Part shown: positions 42,013 to 52,489 of the stretch, one piece after another
Layout of the letters: every line of letters starts with the position of its first letter
Numbering within the stretch: position 1 is the stretch's first letter
Source of the DNA: an uncultured Tateyamaria sp.
GTDB taxonomy: Bacteria; Pseudomonadota; Alphaproteobacteria; Rhodobacterales; Rhodobacteraceae
DNA: 64,000 bases
Assembly (NCBI RefSeq): GCF_947494755.1
Contig: NZ_CANLVZ010000015.1
Location: 31,815 to 95,814, forward strand
Reading direction: 5' to 3'
Translations under genes and position numbers: made by a program
The notes under the pieces: model-generated
The model's database searches: none
What the model saw: the letters and a program-made list of their open reading frames with translations, nothing else
Told to the model about the DNA's origin: nothing

Positions 42013-42784
42013 GGCGGTCATTTCTGCGCGTGATCTGGATCTGACATTCCAGACCAATGATGGCCCGGTGCATGCCCTGAAAGGCGTGTCGCTGGACATC
42101 AAAAAAGGGGATTTCGTCAGTTTCATCGGCCCTTCAGGCTGTGGCAAGACCACGTTCCTGCGCTGTATGGCGGACTTGGAGCAGCCCACGGGCGGGTCAA
42201 TCACGGTCAATGGTGGTTCCCCCTCAGAGGCGCGGCAGGCGCGGGCCTATGGGTATGTCTTTCAGGCGGCGGGGTTGTATCCCTGGCGCACCATCGGGCG
42301 CAACATTTCGCTGCCTCTCGAGATTATGGGCTATTCCAAAGATGATCAGGCGGCGCGTGTGGCCCGTGTGCTGGAACTGGTCGAGCTGTCGGGCTTTGAA
42401 AAGAAATTCCCGTGGCAACTGTCGGGCGGAATGCAGCAGCGCGCCTCGATTGCGCGTGCGCTGGCTTTTGATGCAGATATTTTGCTGATGGACGAACCTT
42501 TTGGCGCATTGGATGAGATCGTGCGCGACCACCTTAACGAACAACTTCTGCAACTCTGGGCGCGCACAGAAAAGACCATCGCTTTCGTCACCCACTCGAT
42601 CCCCGAGGCGGTGTATCTGAGCACCAAGATTGTGGTCATGTCACCCCGTCCGGGCCGGATCACCGACGTGATCGACAGCCCGCTGCCTAAGGATCGCCCG
42701 CTCGACATCCGCGAAAGCCCCGAATTCCTTGAGGTCGCGCACCGCGTCCGGGACGGTTTGCGCGCAGGACACATGGATGACTAG
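42005..42784 (+). CDS. ABC transporter ATP-binding protein (SsuB/ThiZ type)
   Basis: 259-residue importer ATPase. Walker A is GPSGCGKTT (42-50), the signature is LSGGMQQRASIARAL, Walker B is ILLMDEPFGALDE, and the switch His follows in FVTHSIPEAVYLS. It is nearest to the nitrate/taurine/HMP class that works with NMT1-like binding proteins, as found here. The start is a GTG at 42005. Permease genes follow after a 215-bp spacer that contains a large inverted repeat. Confidence 0.93.
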   Translation: MPEAVISARDLDLTFQTNDGPVHALKGVSLDIKKGDFVSFIGPSGCGKTTFLRCMADLEQPTGGSITVNGGSPSEARQARAYGYVFQAAGLYPWRTIGRNISLPLEIMGYSKDDQAARVARVLELVELSGFEKKFPWQLSGGMQQRASIARALAFDADILLMDEPFGALDEIVRDHLNEQLLQLWARTEKTIAFVTHSIPEAVYLSTKIVVMSPRPGRITDVIDSPLPKDRPLDIRESPEFLEVAHRVRDGLRAGHMDD

Positions 42785-42929
42785 GATGATGTTACCGGCG
42801 CAGGACACCGCTCGCAGCCATGCCCTGCCACCGAACCGCTATTTGGGTAAAGGCGCGGCCACCTCTTTCATCGTTCACGGCCATCGGCATGCCTGCCTGT
42901 ACCGTGGCACCATAAACCCCCTTAATCCT

Positions 42930-43004
42930 TTCATTGTTCTTAAAATATGCAAAAATCTGTGGCTGCGGCGCGCGGCTGCATTTGCATATTTGGAGAACAA
43001 TGAA
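42930..43004 (+). repeat. 24-bp inverted repeat covering the permease ribosome binding site
   Basis: Arms at 42930-42953 and 42981-43004 are complementary at 22 of 24 positions; the loop is 27 bases and very GC-rich (GGCTGCGGCGCGCGGCTGCA) while the arms are AT-rich. The right arm contains GGAG (42992-42995) and the ATG at 43000 of the first permease. In mRNA the left arm would pair with the ribosome binding site and the start codon. It is either a translation-control hairpin, a pair of regulator sites, or a tiny mobile-element remnant. Confidence 0.75.
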
Positions 43005-43884
43005 GCGCAAGGGCGGCCGCACCATGCGTAGTGTCCTTCCTGTTTTCACGGTTGTCGGCGTGATCTTTGCGATCTGGTATCTCGCGGCCGTCTGGCTGAA
43101 CGCGGCCTGGGCCTATGACAAGGCAACGCGCGCGGGTGTGGAGTTGAGCGCGGTCGAGCTGGTCGCCGACACATGGGCGCAGGAAAAGCCCAAGTTGCCC
43201 GCCCCGCATCAGGTCGGTGCGGAGATCTGGAGCACCACGGTTGAAAAGAAGATCACCTCGAAGCGGTCCCTGATCTATCATTCATGGATCACGCTGAGTG
43301 CGACCCTGCTTGGCTTTGCGCTTGGCACCGGCCTTGGCATTCTGCTGGCGGTCGGTATCGTCTACAATACGGTGATGGATCGCAGCGTGATGCCGTGGGT
43401 GATCACCAGCCAGACCATTCCCATTCTGGCACTCGCCCCGATGATTATTGTGGTGCTGAATGCGGTGGGCATTTCGGGGCTGCTGCCCAAGGCGATGATC
43501 TCGATGTACCTGTCCTTTTTCCCAGTTGTGGTCGGCATGGTGAAAGGTCTGCGCAGCCCCGAGATCATGCAGCTTGACCAGATGCGCACGTGGAATGCGA
43601 GCGCGTCCCAGACGTTCTGGCGCCTGCGTCTGCCCGCATCCCTGCCGTACCTCTTTGCCTCGCTCAAGGTCGCCATGGCCGCCAGCCTTGTCGGGGCAAT
43701 TGTTGGGGAATTGCCCACTGGCGCGGTCGCGGGCCTTGGTGCGCGACTGCTCGCGGGCAGCTATTATGGTCAGACGATCCAGATCTGGTCGGCGCTGATC
43801 ATGGCTGCGGCCTTGGCGGCGGCACTTGTTGCGATCATCGGGTTGCTTCAGCGGCTTGTGCTGAGCCGCATGGGGATGGCGTGA
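43000..43884 (+). CDS. ABC transporter permease 1
   Basis: 294 residues with an N-terminal helix (VLPVFTVVGVIFAIWYLAAVWL), a roughly 60-residue periplasmic stretch (ATRAGVELSAVELVADTWAQEKPKL) and then the BPD_transp_1 core from about 90, with the EAA-type loop QLDQMRTWNASASQTFWRLRLPASLPYLFASLKVA. Typical of the SsuC/ThiX class. ATG 43000 lies in the right arm of the inverted repeat and follows GGAG; ATG 43024 is the alternative and would place the start outside the arm. TGATG overlap with permease 2. Confidence 0.92.
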   Translation: MKRKGGRTMRSVLPVFTVVGVIFAIWYLAAVWLNAAWAYDKATRAGVELSAVELVADTWAQEKPKLPAPHQVGAEIWSTTVEKKITSKRSLIYHSWITLSATLLGFALGTGLGILLAVGIVYNTVMDRSVMPWVITSQTIPILALAPMIIVVLNAVGISGLLPKAMISMYLSFFPVVVGMVKGLRSPEIMQLDQMRTWNASASQTFWRLRLPASLPYLFASLKVAMAASLVGAIVGELPTGAVAGLGARLLAGSYYGQTIQIWSALIMAAALAAALVAIIGLLQRLVLSRMGMA

Positions 43885-44729
43885 TGGGTTGGATCATCTT
43901 TGCCATCGCCGCATGGGCCATCGGCTGGGGTCTGAACACATGGCTGGCGCGCCAACCTGCCACCAACGTGGTCCGTCTGGCCATGCCCATCGTGTTTGGC
44001 CTGACCCTCATTGCGATCTGGGAAGGGGTCGTGCGCGGCTTTGGCATATCGGCCGTATTGCTGCCCGCGCCCTCGGTCATTGCGACCACCTTTGTCCAAT
44101 CCACCGCGATCCTGTGGGAGGATTTCGTTCAGACCGTCATCAAGGGCGCGCTCAGTGGGTATGTCATCGGCTGTGGCAGTGCCTTTTTGACGGCCATCTT
44201 GATCGACCGGTCGGATTTTCTGCGCCGGGGTTTGCTGCCGGTGGGTAATTTTGTGGCTGCGTTGCCGGTGGTGGGCATGGCCCCGATCCTGGTCATGTGG
44301 TTCGGCTTTGATTGGCAGTCCAAGGCCGCCGTCGTGGTTGTCATGGTGTTTTTTCCAGTGCTGGTGAACACGGTGCAGGGGTTGCAGGCCAGCAGTGCGA
44401 TGCAGCGAGACTTGATGCACACTTATGCTGCGTCGCCCGCCACGTCGCTTTTGAAACTGCGTTTGCCCATGGCGATGCCCTTCATCTTCAACGGGCTCAA
44501 GATCGCGACGACGCTGGCGCTGATCGGGGCCATTGTTGCCGAATTTTTCGGCTCTCCCATCCGGGGCATGGGGTTTCGCATCTCGACCTCGGTGGGTCAG
44601 CTTGCACTTGACCTCGTCTGGGCCGAAATTGTCGTCGCAGCCTTGGCCGGATCCGCCGCATATGGTGGAGTGGCCCTGATCGAACGTGCCGTCACATTCT
44701 GGCACCCATCCCAACGGGCCCGCACATAG
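43884..44729 (+). CDS. ABC transporter permease 2
   Basis: 281 residues, six or seven helices, BPD_transp_1 core with the EAA-like loop MQRDLMHTYAASPATSLLKLRLPMAMPFIFNGLKIA. It forms a heterodimeric pore with permease 1. The start ATG overlaps the permease 1 stop (TGATG). The longer frame from 43590 runs inside permease 1 and is not credible. The binding-protein gene follows after 43 bp with its own AAGGAGA. Confidence 0.93.
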   Translation: MGWIIFAIAAWAIGWGLNTWLARQPATNVVRLAMPIVFGLTLIAIWEGVVRGFGISAVLLPAPSVIATTFVQSTAILWEDFVQTVIKGALSGYVIGCGSAFLTAILIDRSDFLRRGLLPVGNFVAALPVVGMAPILVMWFGFDWQSKAAVVVVMVFFPVLVNTVQGLQASSAMQRDLMHTYAASPATSLLKLRLPMAMPFIFNGLKIATTLALIGAIVAEFFGSPIRGMGFRISTSVGQLALDLVWAEIVVAALAGSAAYGGVALIERAVTFWHPSQRART

Positions 44730-44772
44730 AAGGCCCACAAGACCCAAGACCATTCACAAGGAGAGTATGAAA

Positions 44773-45762
44773 ATGAAAACCATTGCAACCTTCGCAGCCA
44801 GCGCCGCCCTTGGCCTGTCTGCCATGGCAGCCCATGCCGCAGATGACGTGACCTTGCAGCTGAAGTGGGTCACCCAAGCGCAGTTCGCCGGCTATTACGT
44901 GGCCCTCGACAAAGGATTTTACGAAGAAGAAGACCTGAACGTCACGATCAAGCCCGGTGGGCCCGACATCGCGCCCACACAGGTGCTTGCCGGGGGCGGT
45001 GCGGACGTCACGGTTGAGTGGATGCCTGCCGCTTTGGCGGCGCGCGAAAAGGGTCTGCCGATGGTGAACATTGCCCAGCCTTTCAAATCGTCGGGCATGA
45101 TGCTGACCTGCCGCAAGGATGCGGGTGTGACCAGCACGGATGACTTCGCAGGCAAGACCCTTGGCGTCTGGTTCTTTGGCAATGAATTCCCTTTCCTGTC
45201 ATGGATGAGCCAGTTGGGTATTCCAACGGATGGCTCAGACGAGGGTGTCACTGTCCTCAAGCAGGGCTTCAACGTCGATCCGATCCTGCAAAACCAGGCG
45301 GCTTGCGTGTCGACCATGACCTACAACGAATACTGGCAGATCATTGACGCGGGCCTGACGCCCGAAGAGTTGCAGGTGTTCAAATACGAAGACCAGGGCG
45401 TCGCCACGCTTGAGGACGGTCTGTATGTCCTTGAGGAAAACCTTGCGGACCCGGCGTTCGAGGACAAGATGGTCCGATTCGTGCGCGCCTCGATGAAGGG
45501 CTGGAAATATGCCGAAGCTAACCCGGACGAAGCGGCTGACATCGTGCTCGAAAATGACGCCTCGGGTGCGCAGACCGAAAAGCACCAGCGCCGCATGATG
45601 GGCGAGGTTGCCAAACTGACGGCAGGCAGCAATGGCGCATTGGCCGAGGCGGATTACGAACGCACGGTGGCGTCCCTGCTGTCCGGCGGGTCCGATCCGG
45701 TGATTTCGGAGGCGCCCACGGGCGCGTGGACCCACGCCATCACGGACAAAGCCCTGCAATAA
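44773..45762 (+). CDS. NMT1/ThiY-type ABC substrate-binding protein
   Basis: 329 residues. Signal peptide 1-22 (ATFAASAALGLSAMAAHA). The mature part begins DDVTLQLKWVTQAQFAGYYVALDKGFYEEEDLNVTI, the hallmark of NMT1/THI5-like pyrimidine-precursor-binding proteins such as ThiY, with the GGADVTVEWMPAALAAREKG segment. Given the surrounding genes it probably binds a pyrimidine (uracil, thymine or a dihydro/hydantoin form) rather than hydroxymethylpyrimidine; no thiamine genes or TPP riboswitch are near. Start 44773 is nine bases from GGAG; 44767 is possible. An intrinsic terminator follows. Confidence 0.93.
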   Translation: MKTIATFAASAALGLSAMAAHAADDVTLQLKWVTQAQFAGYYVALDKGFYEEEDLNVTIKPGGPDIAPTQVLAGGGADVTVEWMPAALAAREKGLPMVNIAQPFKSSGMMLTCRKDAGVTSTDDFAGKTLGVWFFGNEFPFLSWMSQLGIPTDGSDEGVTVLKQGFNVDPILQNQAACVSTMTYNEYWQIIDAGLTPEELQVFKYEDQGVATLEDGLYVLEENLADPAFEDKMVRFVRASMKGWKYAEANPDEAADIVLENDASGAQTEKHQRRMMGEVAKLTAGSNGALAEADYERTVASLLSGGSDPVISEAPTGAWTHAITDKALQ

Positions 45763-45786
45763 GCGGCGGGTCTTTGCGAAAACAGG

Positions 45787-45815
45787 GCCAGTCCACGCTT
45801 GGACTGGCTTTTTTT
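45787..45815 (+). terminator. Intrinsic terminator ending the pyrimidine operon
   Basis: Perfect 9-bp stem GCCAGTCCA / TGGACTGGC with a CGCT loop followed by seven T. It sits 24 bp after the binding-protein stop and before the next gene. One of the clearest terminators in the window. Confidence 0.92.
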
Positions 45816-45879
45816 GTCGCAGGTGGTGGACATGACAGGGCCTCACCCCATCTCTTGAAAAGACTAGGGAGAGAGCCAC

Positions 45880-46143
45880 ATGACACGTATGGAAAATCTG
45901 CAGCCCAGCTTGGACGAGCAAACCCGTCAGGACGCCGTGTATGAAGCGGCCATGCGTTCAATCTCTGCGTCCAAACGTGAACGTGAGCGGAAGGGCTATG
46001 TGGTGATGGGTGGTGCCATGGAATTTGGCGAAGGGGCCCTTGGCGATGGCCTGTTTGGCAAGATCAGCCACGGGGCCAAGCTCTTCATGATCGCCTTTGC
46101 CTGTGCCTTGCCGCCGCTCTTGGTGTGGCAGGTATTGCTCTAG
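45880..46143 (+). CDS. Small single-helix membrane protein, unknown
   Basis: 87 residues: a charged N-terminal half (MTRMENLQPSLDEQTRQDAVYEAA, then SASKRERERKGY) and one C-terminal membrane helix (LFMIAFACALPPLLVWQVLL). No family recognised. AGGGAGAG precedes the ATG. It lies after the operon terminator and converges on the DUF4157 gene with a 3-bp gap, so it probably has its own promoter between 45816 and 45870. Confidence 0.7.
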   Translation: MTRMENLQPSLDEQTRQDAVYEAAMRSISASKRERERKGYVVMGGAMEFGEGALGDGLFGKISHGAKLFMIAFACALPPLLVWQVLL

Positions 46144-46146
46144 ACC

Positions 46147-46554
46147 TTATTTGGTCACCAGAACCTTACCTTTTTGTTCCTTGGGCATCTTCTTGCCCCC
46201 GGCTTGTTGCACCACATGCGTCAGTTCGTGGGCGAGCAAGGCGTTGTCTTTGGCGAAGGCCGGTTTGCTGACATAGATGTCTTGCCCGTTGGTGAACGCT
46301 TTGGCTTTCACTTCTTTGCACATGGTCATCGCGTTGCCGCCAAAATGCACGCGCACCTTGTTCAGTTTTGCACCGAACACCTCCTGAAGACCGTCGGAGA
46401 CCGCCTTGGGAAGCTTGATCGCCTTGGTGCCTTCGGGTTTTACGTCCAGCGCTTTGAACTTGGCCTTTTTGCCCTTGAGGCTTTCGGCGATCGTTTTGAC
46501 GTCATCAGGCATGGGCCGCTCCGCTGTCACCTTGGATTGGTGGGCAGCATACAT
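46147..46554 (-). CDS. Stand-alone DUF4157 protein with HELTH motif
   Basis: 135 residues. The N-terminal part is Lys-rich; the core LPKAVSDGLQEVFGAKLNKVRVHFGG, then DIYVSKPAFAKDNALLAHELTHVVQQAGG, is the DUF4157 domain with a zinc-peptidase-like HELTH at 109-113. DUF4157 domains often sit in cargo or toxins of extracellular contractile injection systems. Here the domain makes up nearly the whole protein and no injection-system genes are seen. The basic tail KKMPKEQKGKVLVTK ends it. Whether it is catalytic is not known. Confidence 0.85.
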   Translation of the reverse strand: MYAAHQSKVTAERPMPDDVKTIAESLKGKKAKFKALDVKPEGTKAIKLPKAVSDGLQEVFGAKLNKVRVHFGGNAMTMCKEVKAKAFTNGQDIYVSKPAFAKDNALLAHELTHVVQQAGGKKMPKEQKGKVLVTK

Positions 46555-46611
46555 CGCGATGGGCCGTGCGCATAGGTCAGGAATTCCCGTCCGTTGCGCA
46601 TAGCCGTATTC

Positions 46612-48267
<1,656 letters not shown>

Positions 48268-48461
48268 TGGAGTTCTCCGGTTGCTGCGTGACGGGGTGGG
48301 TGTGCGTGATCCTGTATCGCCCGACGCGGCAAAGGGCAATGCGCAACGCAAGCGGGTTTGGCCCAGTTTCGCCACTGCCCCCAGCTTGGTGAAATCCCGC
48401 TAGGTGATCGCGCGGGTCCTGTGCTAGCGATAGCGTTATGGCATTGAAGGGACGTGAAAAT

Positions 48462-49757
48462 ATGCGCCGGTGGGCTCTGTTCGGGATGTGCTTGGTGCTG
48501 GGGGCCTGTGCGGCTGGTATCGGCCTTGCTCCCCCCCCCAACCTTTATCGTGCGGGCACCAATTACCCCGAAACCAACGTGCCCCCCTCGTTGCGCACGG
48601 CCGAGCCCAAGATTTTCTATATGACCGACCGGGTGCCGGACGACAAAGACTATGGGCATGATCGGTCCCAGTCGATGGCGTTTGGGGCCGCTACGGTCAA
48701 GTTTGGCCGTGATCTGGACTGGGCCGAACTGTTGAACCGAACGCGGGCGGATTCCAACGAGAATATCTCGACCCTTTGGGTGCCTGATTTCGAAGAGATC
48801 GTGCGATTTGAGTCCACCCCGCTGCCCTATGAGCGGCGTGATGGCCGTCTGCGTCACCAACCGGATTCGCGCGCAAAATACGATGGGCAAGCCAGCCAGT
48901 TTCAGGCGGTTATCGCCAATGAGATCCGCCAGACCGGTAACAAACGTCTGCTAATCTATATCCACGGCTTCAACAACGACTTTGAGGACAGCCTGACCAC
49001 CATTGCCAATATCTGGCACTTTGCGGGGCGCCAGACAGTGCCGATTTCCTTTACTTGGCCCGCGGGCAACGGGGCGGGGCCATTGGGCTATTTCCGTGAC
49101 CGGGATGCAGGCACGTTTTCGGTACATCACACCAAGGAGTTCCTGCGCATGCTGGCCGCCATTCCCGAGGTGGAACAGATTGACATAATTGCCCATTCGC
49201 GCGGGACGGATGTGGCCACGACCGCGCTGCGCGAGTTGATGATCGAGGCGCGCGGCGGGGGCATTCATCCGAAATTGGCGCTCAAGACCGGGACGCTTAT
49301 CATGGCGGCCCCTGATCTGGACGTGGATATCGTCCGCCAGCGCCTTCAGGCCGAGCTGTTTTCCGAAGCGTTCGAACAGATCAACTTATATATCAATCCG
49401 CAGGATGGCGCGTTGCGTCTGTCGGCCTATCTGACCCGCTCTGTCCGTCTTGGCGCGCTCAAGGACGAGGATTTGCAGGAGGGCGAACTGGCCCTGCTGG
49501 CCAAGGAGGGCCTTGTGCATCTGATCCGGGTTGAGGATGTGCGCGGCGGTTTTGGCCACGCCTATTTCCGGGACAATCCGGCGGTGCTGTCTGATGTGGT
49601 TCTGGCCTTGCGCACCCGCGCCTTCCCCGGCGGGACATTGCGCCCGCTGGATCAGGACGAGACCGGGCTTTGGGTGCTGCATTCTAACTATCCGCTGGAG
49701 CGTCTGCCCGATATTTCCATCTTTGATGTGCGTGAGATCGAGCGCGACGACCGGTGA
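48462..49757 (+). CDS. DUF900 alpha/beta hydrolase lipoprotein
   Basis: 431 residues. Starts MRRWALFGMCLVLGAC, a lipoprotein signal with Cys16 in LGAC. The alpha/beta hydrolase domain shows YIHGFNNDFED (oxyanion region), the nucleophile elbow IAHSRGTD and DVREIE at the end; the fold matches DUF900-type esterases. Substrate unknown. Probably anchored to the inner or outer membrane on the periplasmic side. ATG 48462 is preferred since AAGGGA lies nine bases upstream and the signal peptide starts there; ATG 48438 adds eight residues. GTGA overlap with the MOSC gene. Confidence 0.88.
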   Translation: MRRWALFGMCLVLGACAAGIGLAPPPNLYRAGTNYPETNVPPSLRTAEPKIFYMTDRVPDDKDYGHDRSQSMAFGAATVKFGRDLDWAELLNRTRADSNENISTLWVPDFEEIVRFESTPLPYERRDGRLRHQPDSRAKYDGQASQFQAVIANEIRQTGNKRLLIYIHGFNNDFEDSLTTIANIWHFAGRQTVPISFTWPAGNGAGPLGYFRDRDAGTFSVHHTKEFLRMLAAIPEVEQIDIIAHSRGTDVATTALRELMIEARGGGIHPKLALKTGTLIMAAPDLDVDIVRQRLQAELFSEAFEQINLYINPQDGALRLSAYLTRSVRLGALKDEDLQEGELALLAKEGLVHLIRVEDVRGGFGHAYFRDNPAVLSDVVLALRTRAFPGGTLRPLDQDETGLWVLHSNYPLERLPDISIFDVREIERDDR

Positions 49758-50224
49758 GCGATCTGCATGCGATGATGCAGCGGTGGGCGCGTCCGGGCTG
49801 TGTGGACTGGATCGGGGTGCGTCCCGAACGTCGGGCCGAGATGGCCGCGCTGCCTGCTGTTGAGATCACCGACGCAGGCGTGGCCGGGGATCGCGCCCGA
49901 GCTGGCAAGCGTGCCCTAACACTGATCCAAGCCGAACATCTGACCACCATCGGCAGCTTTCTGGGGAAGGGGCCCGTGCCGCCTGATCTTATGCGGCGCA
50001 ACATGGTGATCAGCGGTTTGAATCTGGCCGCCCTCAAGGGGCGTGACCTGGCCATAGGGAGTGCGATTGTGCATTTGACCACCATCTGCGCGCCGTGCAG
50101 TCGCATGGAAGAGACCTTTGGCGAAGGTGGTTATTCGGCGGTGCGTGGTCATGGCGGGTGGTGCGCGCAAGTTGTGCAGCCGGGGCATGTGGCCATTGGT
50201 GACGCCGTGCGCCCGTTGGATTGA
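49754..50224 (+). CDS. MOSC-domain protein
   Basis: 156-residue single MOSC domain. Conserved parts are [57 protein letters not shown], and the C-terminal cysteine region [15 protein letters not shown] domains bind molybdenum cofactor through a conserved Cys and take part in sulfur transfer or reduction of N-hydroxylated compounds. The start overlaps the preceding hydrolase stop as GTGA. A moeB-like gene occurs at 2642, but no direct link is seen. Confidence 0.88.
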   Translation: MSDLHAMMQRWARPGCVDWIGVRPERRAEMAALPAVEITDAGVAGDRARAGKRALTLIQAEHLTTIGSFLGKGPVPPDLMRRNMVISGLNLAALKGRDLAIGSAIVHLTTICAPCSRMEETFGEGGYSAVRGHGGWCAQVVQPGHVAIGDAVRPLD

Positions 50225-50279
50225 CAAATATGCGGGCATTTGGACAGGTGCGGGCACCCTTATCAGGACCGTTACGTTG

Positions 50280-50894
50280 ATGCGCCATGCCTATCCTCTT
50301 GCCCGACCGGGACAGGTCATTGGCCTTTTGGGCGGCTCTTTTGATCCGGCCCATGAGGGGCATGCCCACATCACCCGCGAGGCGATGAAGCGGTTTGGGT
50401 TGGACCGGATCTGGTGGCTGGTCAGTCCGGGTAATCCGCTGAAATCGCGGGGACCTGCCCCACTAGACAAACGCATGGCGCGCGCGCATGCCGTCATGCG
50501 GCATCCGCGCGTCACCGTTACGGATATCGAGGCGCGGCTTGGCACGCGCTACACCGCACAAACGCTGGCCGCTTTGATGGGGGCCTATCCGGGGGTACGA
50601 TTTGTGTGGCTCATGGGGGCTGACAACCTGGCGCAGTTTCATCTGTGGCAGGACTGGACCTGGATCATGGAACAGGTTCCCGTTGGTGTGTTGGCGCGCC
50701 CCGGCGACCGGATTTCAGCGCGCACCAGCCCTGCCGCGCGGCTGTATCGAGACTACCGCATTGCGGGTCGGGCAAGCCATTTGCTGGGCCGCGCGCAATC
50801 GCCTGCGTGGTGTTTTGTGAATGTGGCGATGTCGGGCCAATCCTCCAGCGCGATCCGGGCGGCAGGGGCGTGGGGCGGGCCTGCGGAAATGTGA
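50280..50894 (+). CDS. nadD: Nicotinate-nucleotide adenylyltransferase
   Basis: 204 residues with the nucleotidyltransferase signature [14 protein letters not shown] (16-28), [29 protein letters not shown] and, in place of the usual ISSTx[11 protein letters not shown] near the C-terminus. It converts nicotinate mononucleotide to deamido-NAD, the substrate of NadE encoded at 20195. ATG 50280 starts the protein just before the signature; the frame from 50118 overlaps the MOSC gene. dacB follows 47 bp later. Confidence 0.94.
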   Translation: MRHAYPLARPGQVIGLLGGSFDPAHEGHAHITREAMKRFGLDRIWWLVSPGNPLKSRGPAPLDKRMARAHAVMRHPRVTVTDIEARLGTRYTAQTLAALMGAYPGVRFVWLMGADNLAQFHLWQDWTWIMEQVPVGVLARPGDRISARTSPAARLYRDYRIAGRASHLLGRAQSPAWCFVNVAMSGQSSSAIRAAGAWGGPAEM

Positions 50895-50941
50895 TGGTTT
50901 GACCGCTTGTGCGCTCTTCGGCGCTGCGGTTAGATGCATGC

Positions 50942-52432
50942 ATGTTTCGTAAATTTTCCAGACGTGTTGTCTTGAGTATGTTGGCGGGTAGCGGGGCGAC
51001 CGCTGCCTTGTCCGCCCCGCCCGCCGCATCCCTGCGCCCTGTTGCGCGTGGTGCTGAACACGCCAAACGCGCGGTGCCCGGCGCGGAGCGTATTGTCGAA
51101 GCGGCCAAGCTGGAGGGGCGCGTGACCTATGCCGTTGCAAACGTGCGCACCGGTGCCCGGCTTGAGGAGCGGGAGGCCAAGATCGGCACGCCCCCTGCCA
51201 GCGTCGCCAAGGCGATCACCGCCCTTTATGCCTTGCAGACCCTCGGGTCCAACCACCGCTTTGTGACGCGGGTTGTGGCGACGGGTGCCGTGTCGGGGGG
51301 CGTGGTTCAAGGTGATCTGATCTTGCTTGGCGGGGGTGATCCGACACTGGACACCAATGCCCTTGCCGCTCTGGCCAAGGCGTTGAAAGACAAGGGGATC
51401 CGCGAGGTGCGGGGCGACTTCAAGGTGGCTGAGGGCGCGTTGCCCTTCGTCAAGACCATCGATGCCGATCAGCCCGATCATGTCGGCTATAGCCCGGCGG
51501 TCAGCGGTGTGGCCCTGAACTACAACCGTGTTCATTTTGAGTGGAAGCGGGCGGGAGCGGGATATGGCGTCACCATGGATGCCCGGTCAGACCGGTATCG
51601 CCCCGATGTCTATATGGCCCGTATGCAGATCGTGAACCGCAACCTGCCGGTTTATACGTACAGGGATGGCGGGCGGGTCGATGAATGGACGGTGGCGCAG
51701 GGTGCGCTTGGCAATGGCGGTGCGCGCTGGTTGCCGGTGCGCAAGCCCGCGCTTTATGCAGGCGATGTGTTCCAGACTCTGGCTCGCGCAAACGGTATCG
51801 TCCTGAAGAACCCCAAAGTGGTGGACCGCGCCCCGGCAGGGACAACTCTTGTCGCCCATCAAAGTGACGATCTGCGTGCCATCCTCAAGGCGATGCTGCG
51901 GTTTTCCACGAATGTGACCGCCGAGATGGTTGGCATGGCCGCAAGCGTGAAACGCAACAGTCGGGTGAACAGTCTGCGTGGCTCGGCCAACGAAATGAAC
52001 CGCTGGTCCAATGCGACGCTTGGCACGAAGTCGATGAAACTGGTCGATCATTCGGGACTTGGCGGGTCGAGCAAGGTGACAGCCGATGACATGGTGCAGG
52101 TGTTGGTCAAAGCCCATCAGAACGCGGTGCTGCGCCCCATCCTAAAACCTGTCGCGATGCGCGACGGCAATGGTGGCATTGCCAAGAACCACCCGCTGAA
52201 AGTTGACGCCAAGACGGGCACGCTGAACTTCGTGTCGGGGTTGGGTGGGTATATGACGGCACGCGACGGCACGGTGCTGGCCTTTGCGATCTTTGCCGCG
52301 GATGAGGCCACGCGGTCGCGTATCTCGAAGGCCAACCGCGAAGCCCCGCGTGGCGCACGCAGCTGGAACCGGCGGGCCAAGACGATGCAGCAAAAGCTGA
52401 TCGAGCGGTGGGGCGCGCTTTACGGCGTTTGA
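50942..52432 (+). CDS. dacB: D-alanyl-D-alanine carboxypeptidase/endopeptidase (PBP4/DacB)
   Basis: 496-residue class C low-molecular-weight PBP that trims peptidoglycan. The signal region reads MFRKFSRRVVLSMLAGSGATAALS and contains Arg-Arg, so a Tat-like or Sec signal is possible. Active-site motifs are intact: Ser87-Val-Ala-Lys90, Ser322-Thr-Asn324 and Lys424-Thr-Gly426. The insert domains expected between the first two motifs are present by length. ATG 50942 is chosen at the signal peptide; a start at 50909 lacks a site. It converges on dadA. Confidence 0.93.
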   Translation: MFRKFSRRVVLSMLAGSGATAALSAPPAASLRPVARGAEHAKRAVPGAERIVEAAKLEGRVTYAVANVRTGARLEEREAKIGTPPASVAKAITALYALQTLGSNHRFVTRVVATGAVSGGVVQGDLILLGGGDPTLDTNALAALAKALKDKGIREVRGDFKVAEGALPFVKTIDADQPDHVGYSPAVSGVALNYNRVHFEWKRAGAGYGVTMDARSDRYRPDVYMARMQIVNRNLPVYTYRDGGRVDEWTVAQGALGNGGARWLPVRKPALYAGDVFQTLARANGIVLKNPKVVDRAPAGTTLVAHQSDDLRAILKAMLRFSTNVTAEMVGMAASVKRNSRVNSLRGSANEMNRWSNATLGTKSMKLVDHSGLGGSSKVTADDMVQVLVKAHQNAVLRPILKPVAMRDGNGGIAKNHPLKVDAKTGTLNFVSGLGGYMTARDGTVLAFAIFAADEATRSRISKANREAPRGARSWNRRAKTMQQKLIERWGALYGV

Positions 52433-52489
52433 CCGCTGGCCAGAGCGGGGGCGGTTGACGGACGCCTTTTGCGACGTCCGCCGTGGTAT

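Noticed and set aside
42785..43031. TPP riboswitch before the ThiY-like transporter genes
   Set aside because: The spacer does not contain the conserved CUGAGA and ACCUGAUCUGGAUAAUACC elements. It contains instead the inverted repeat reported separately.
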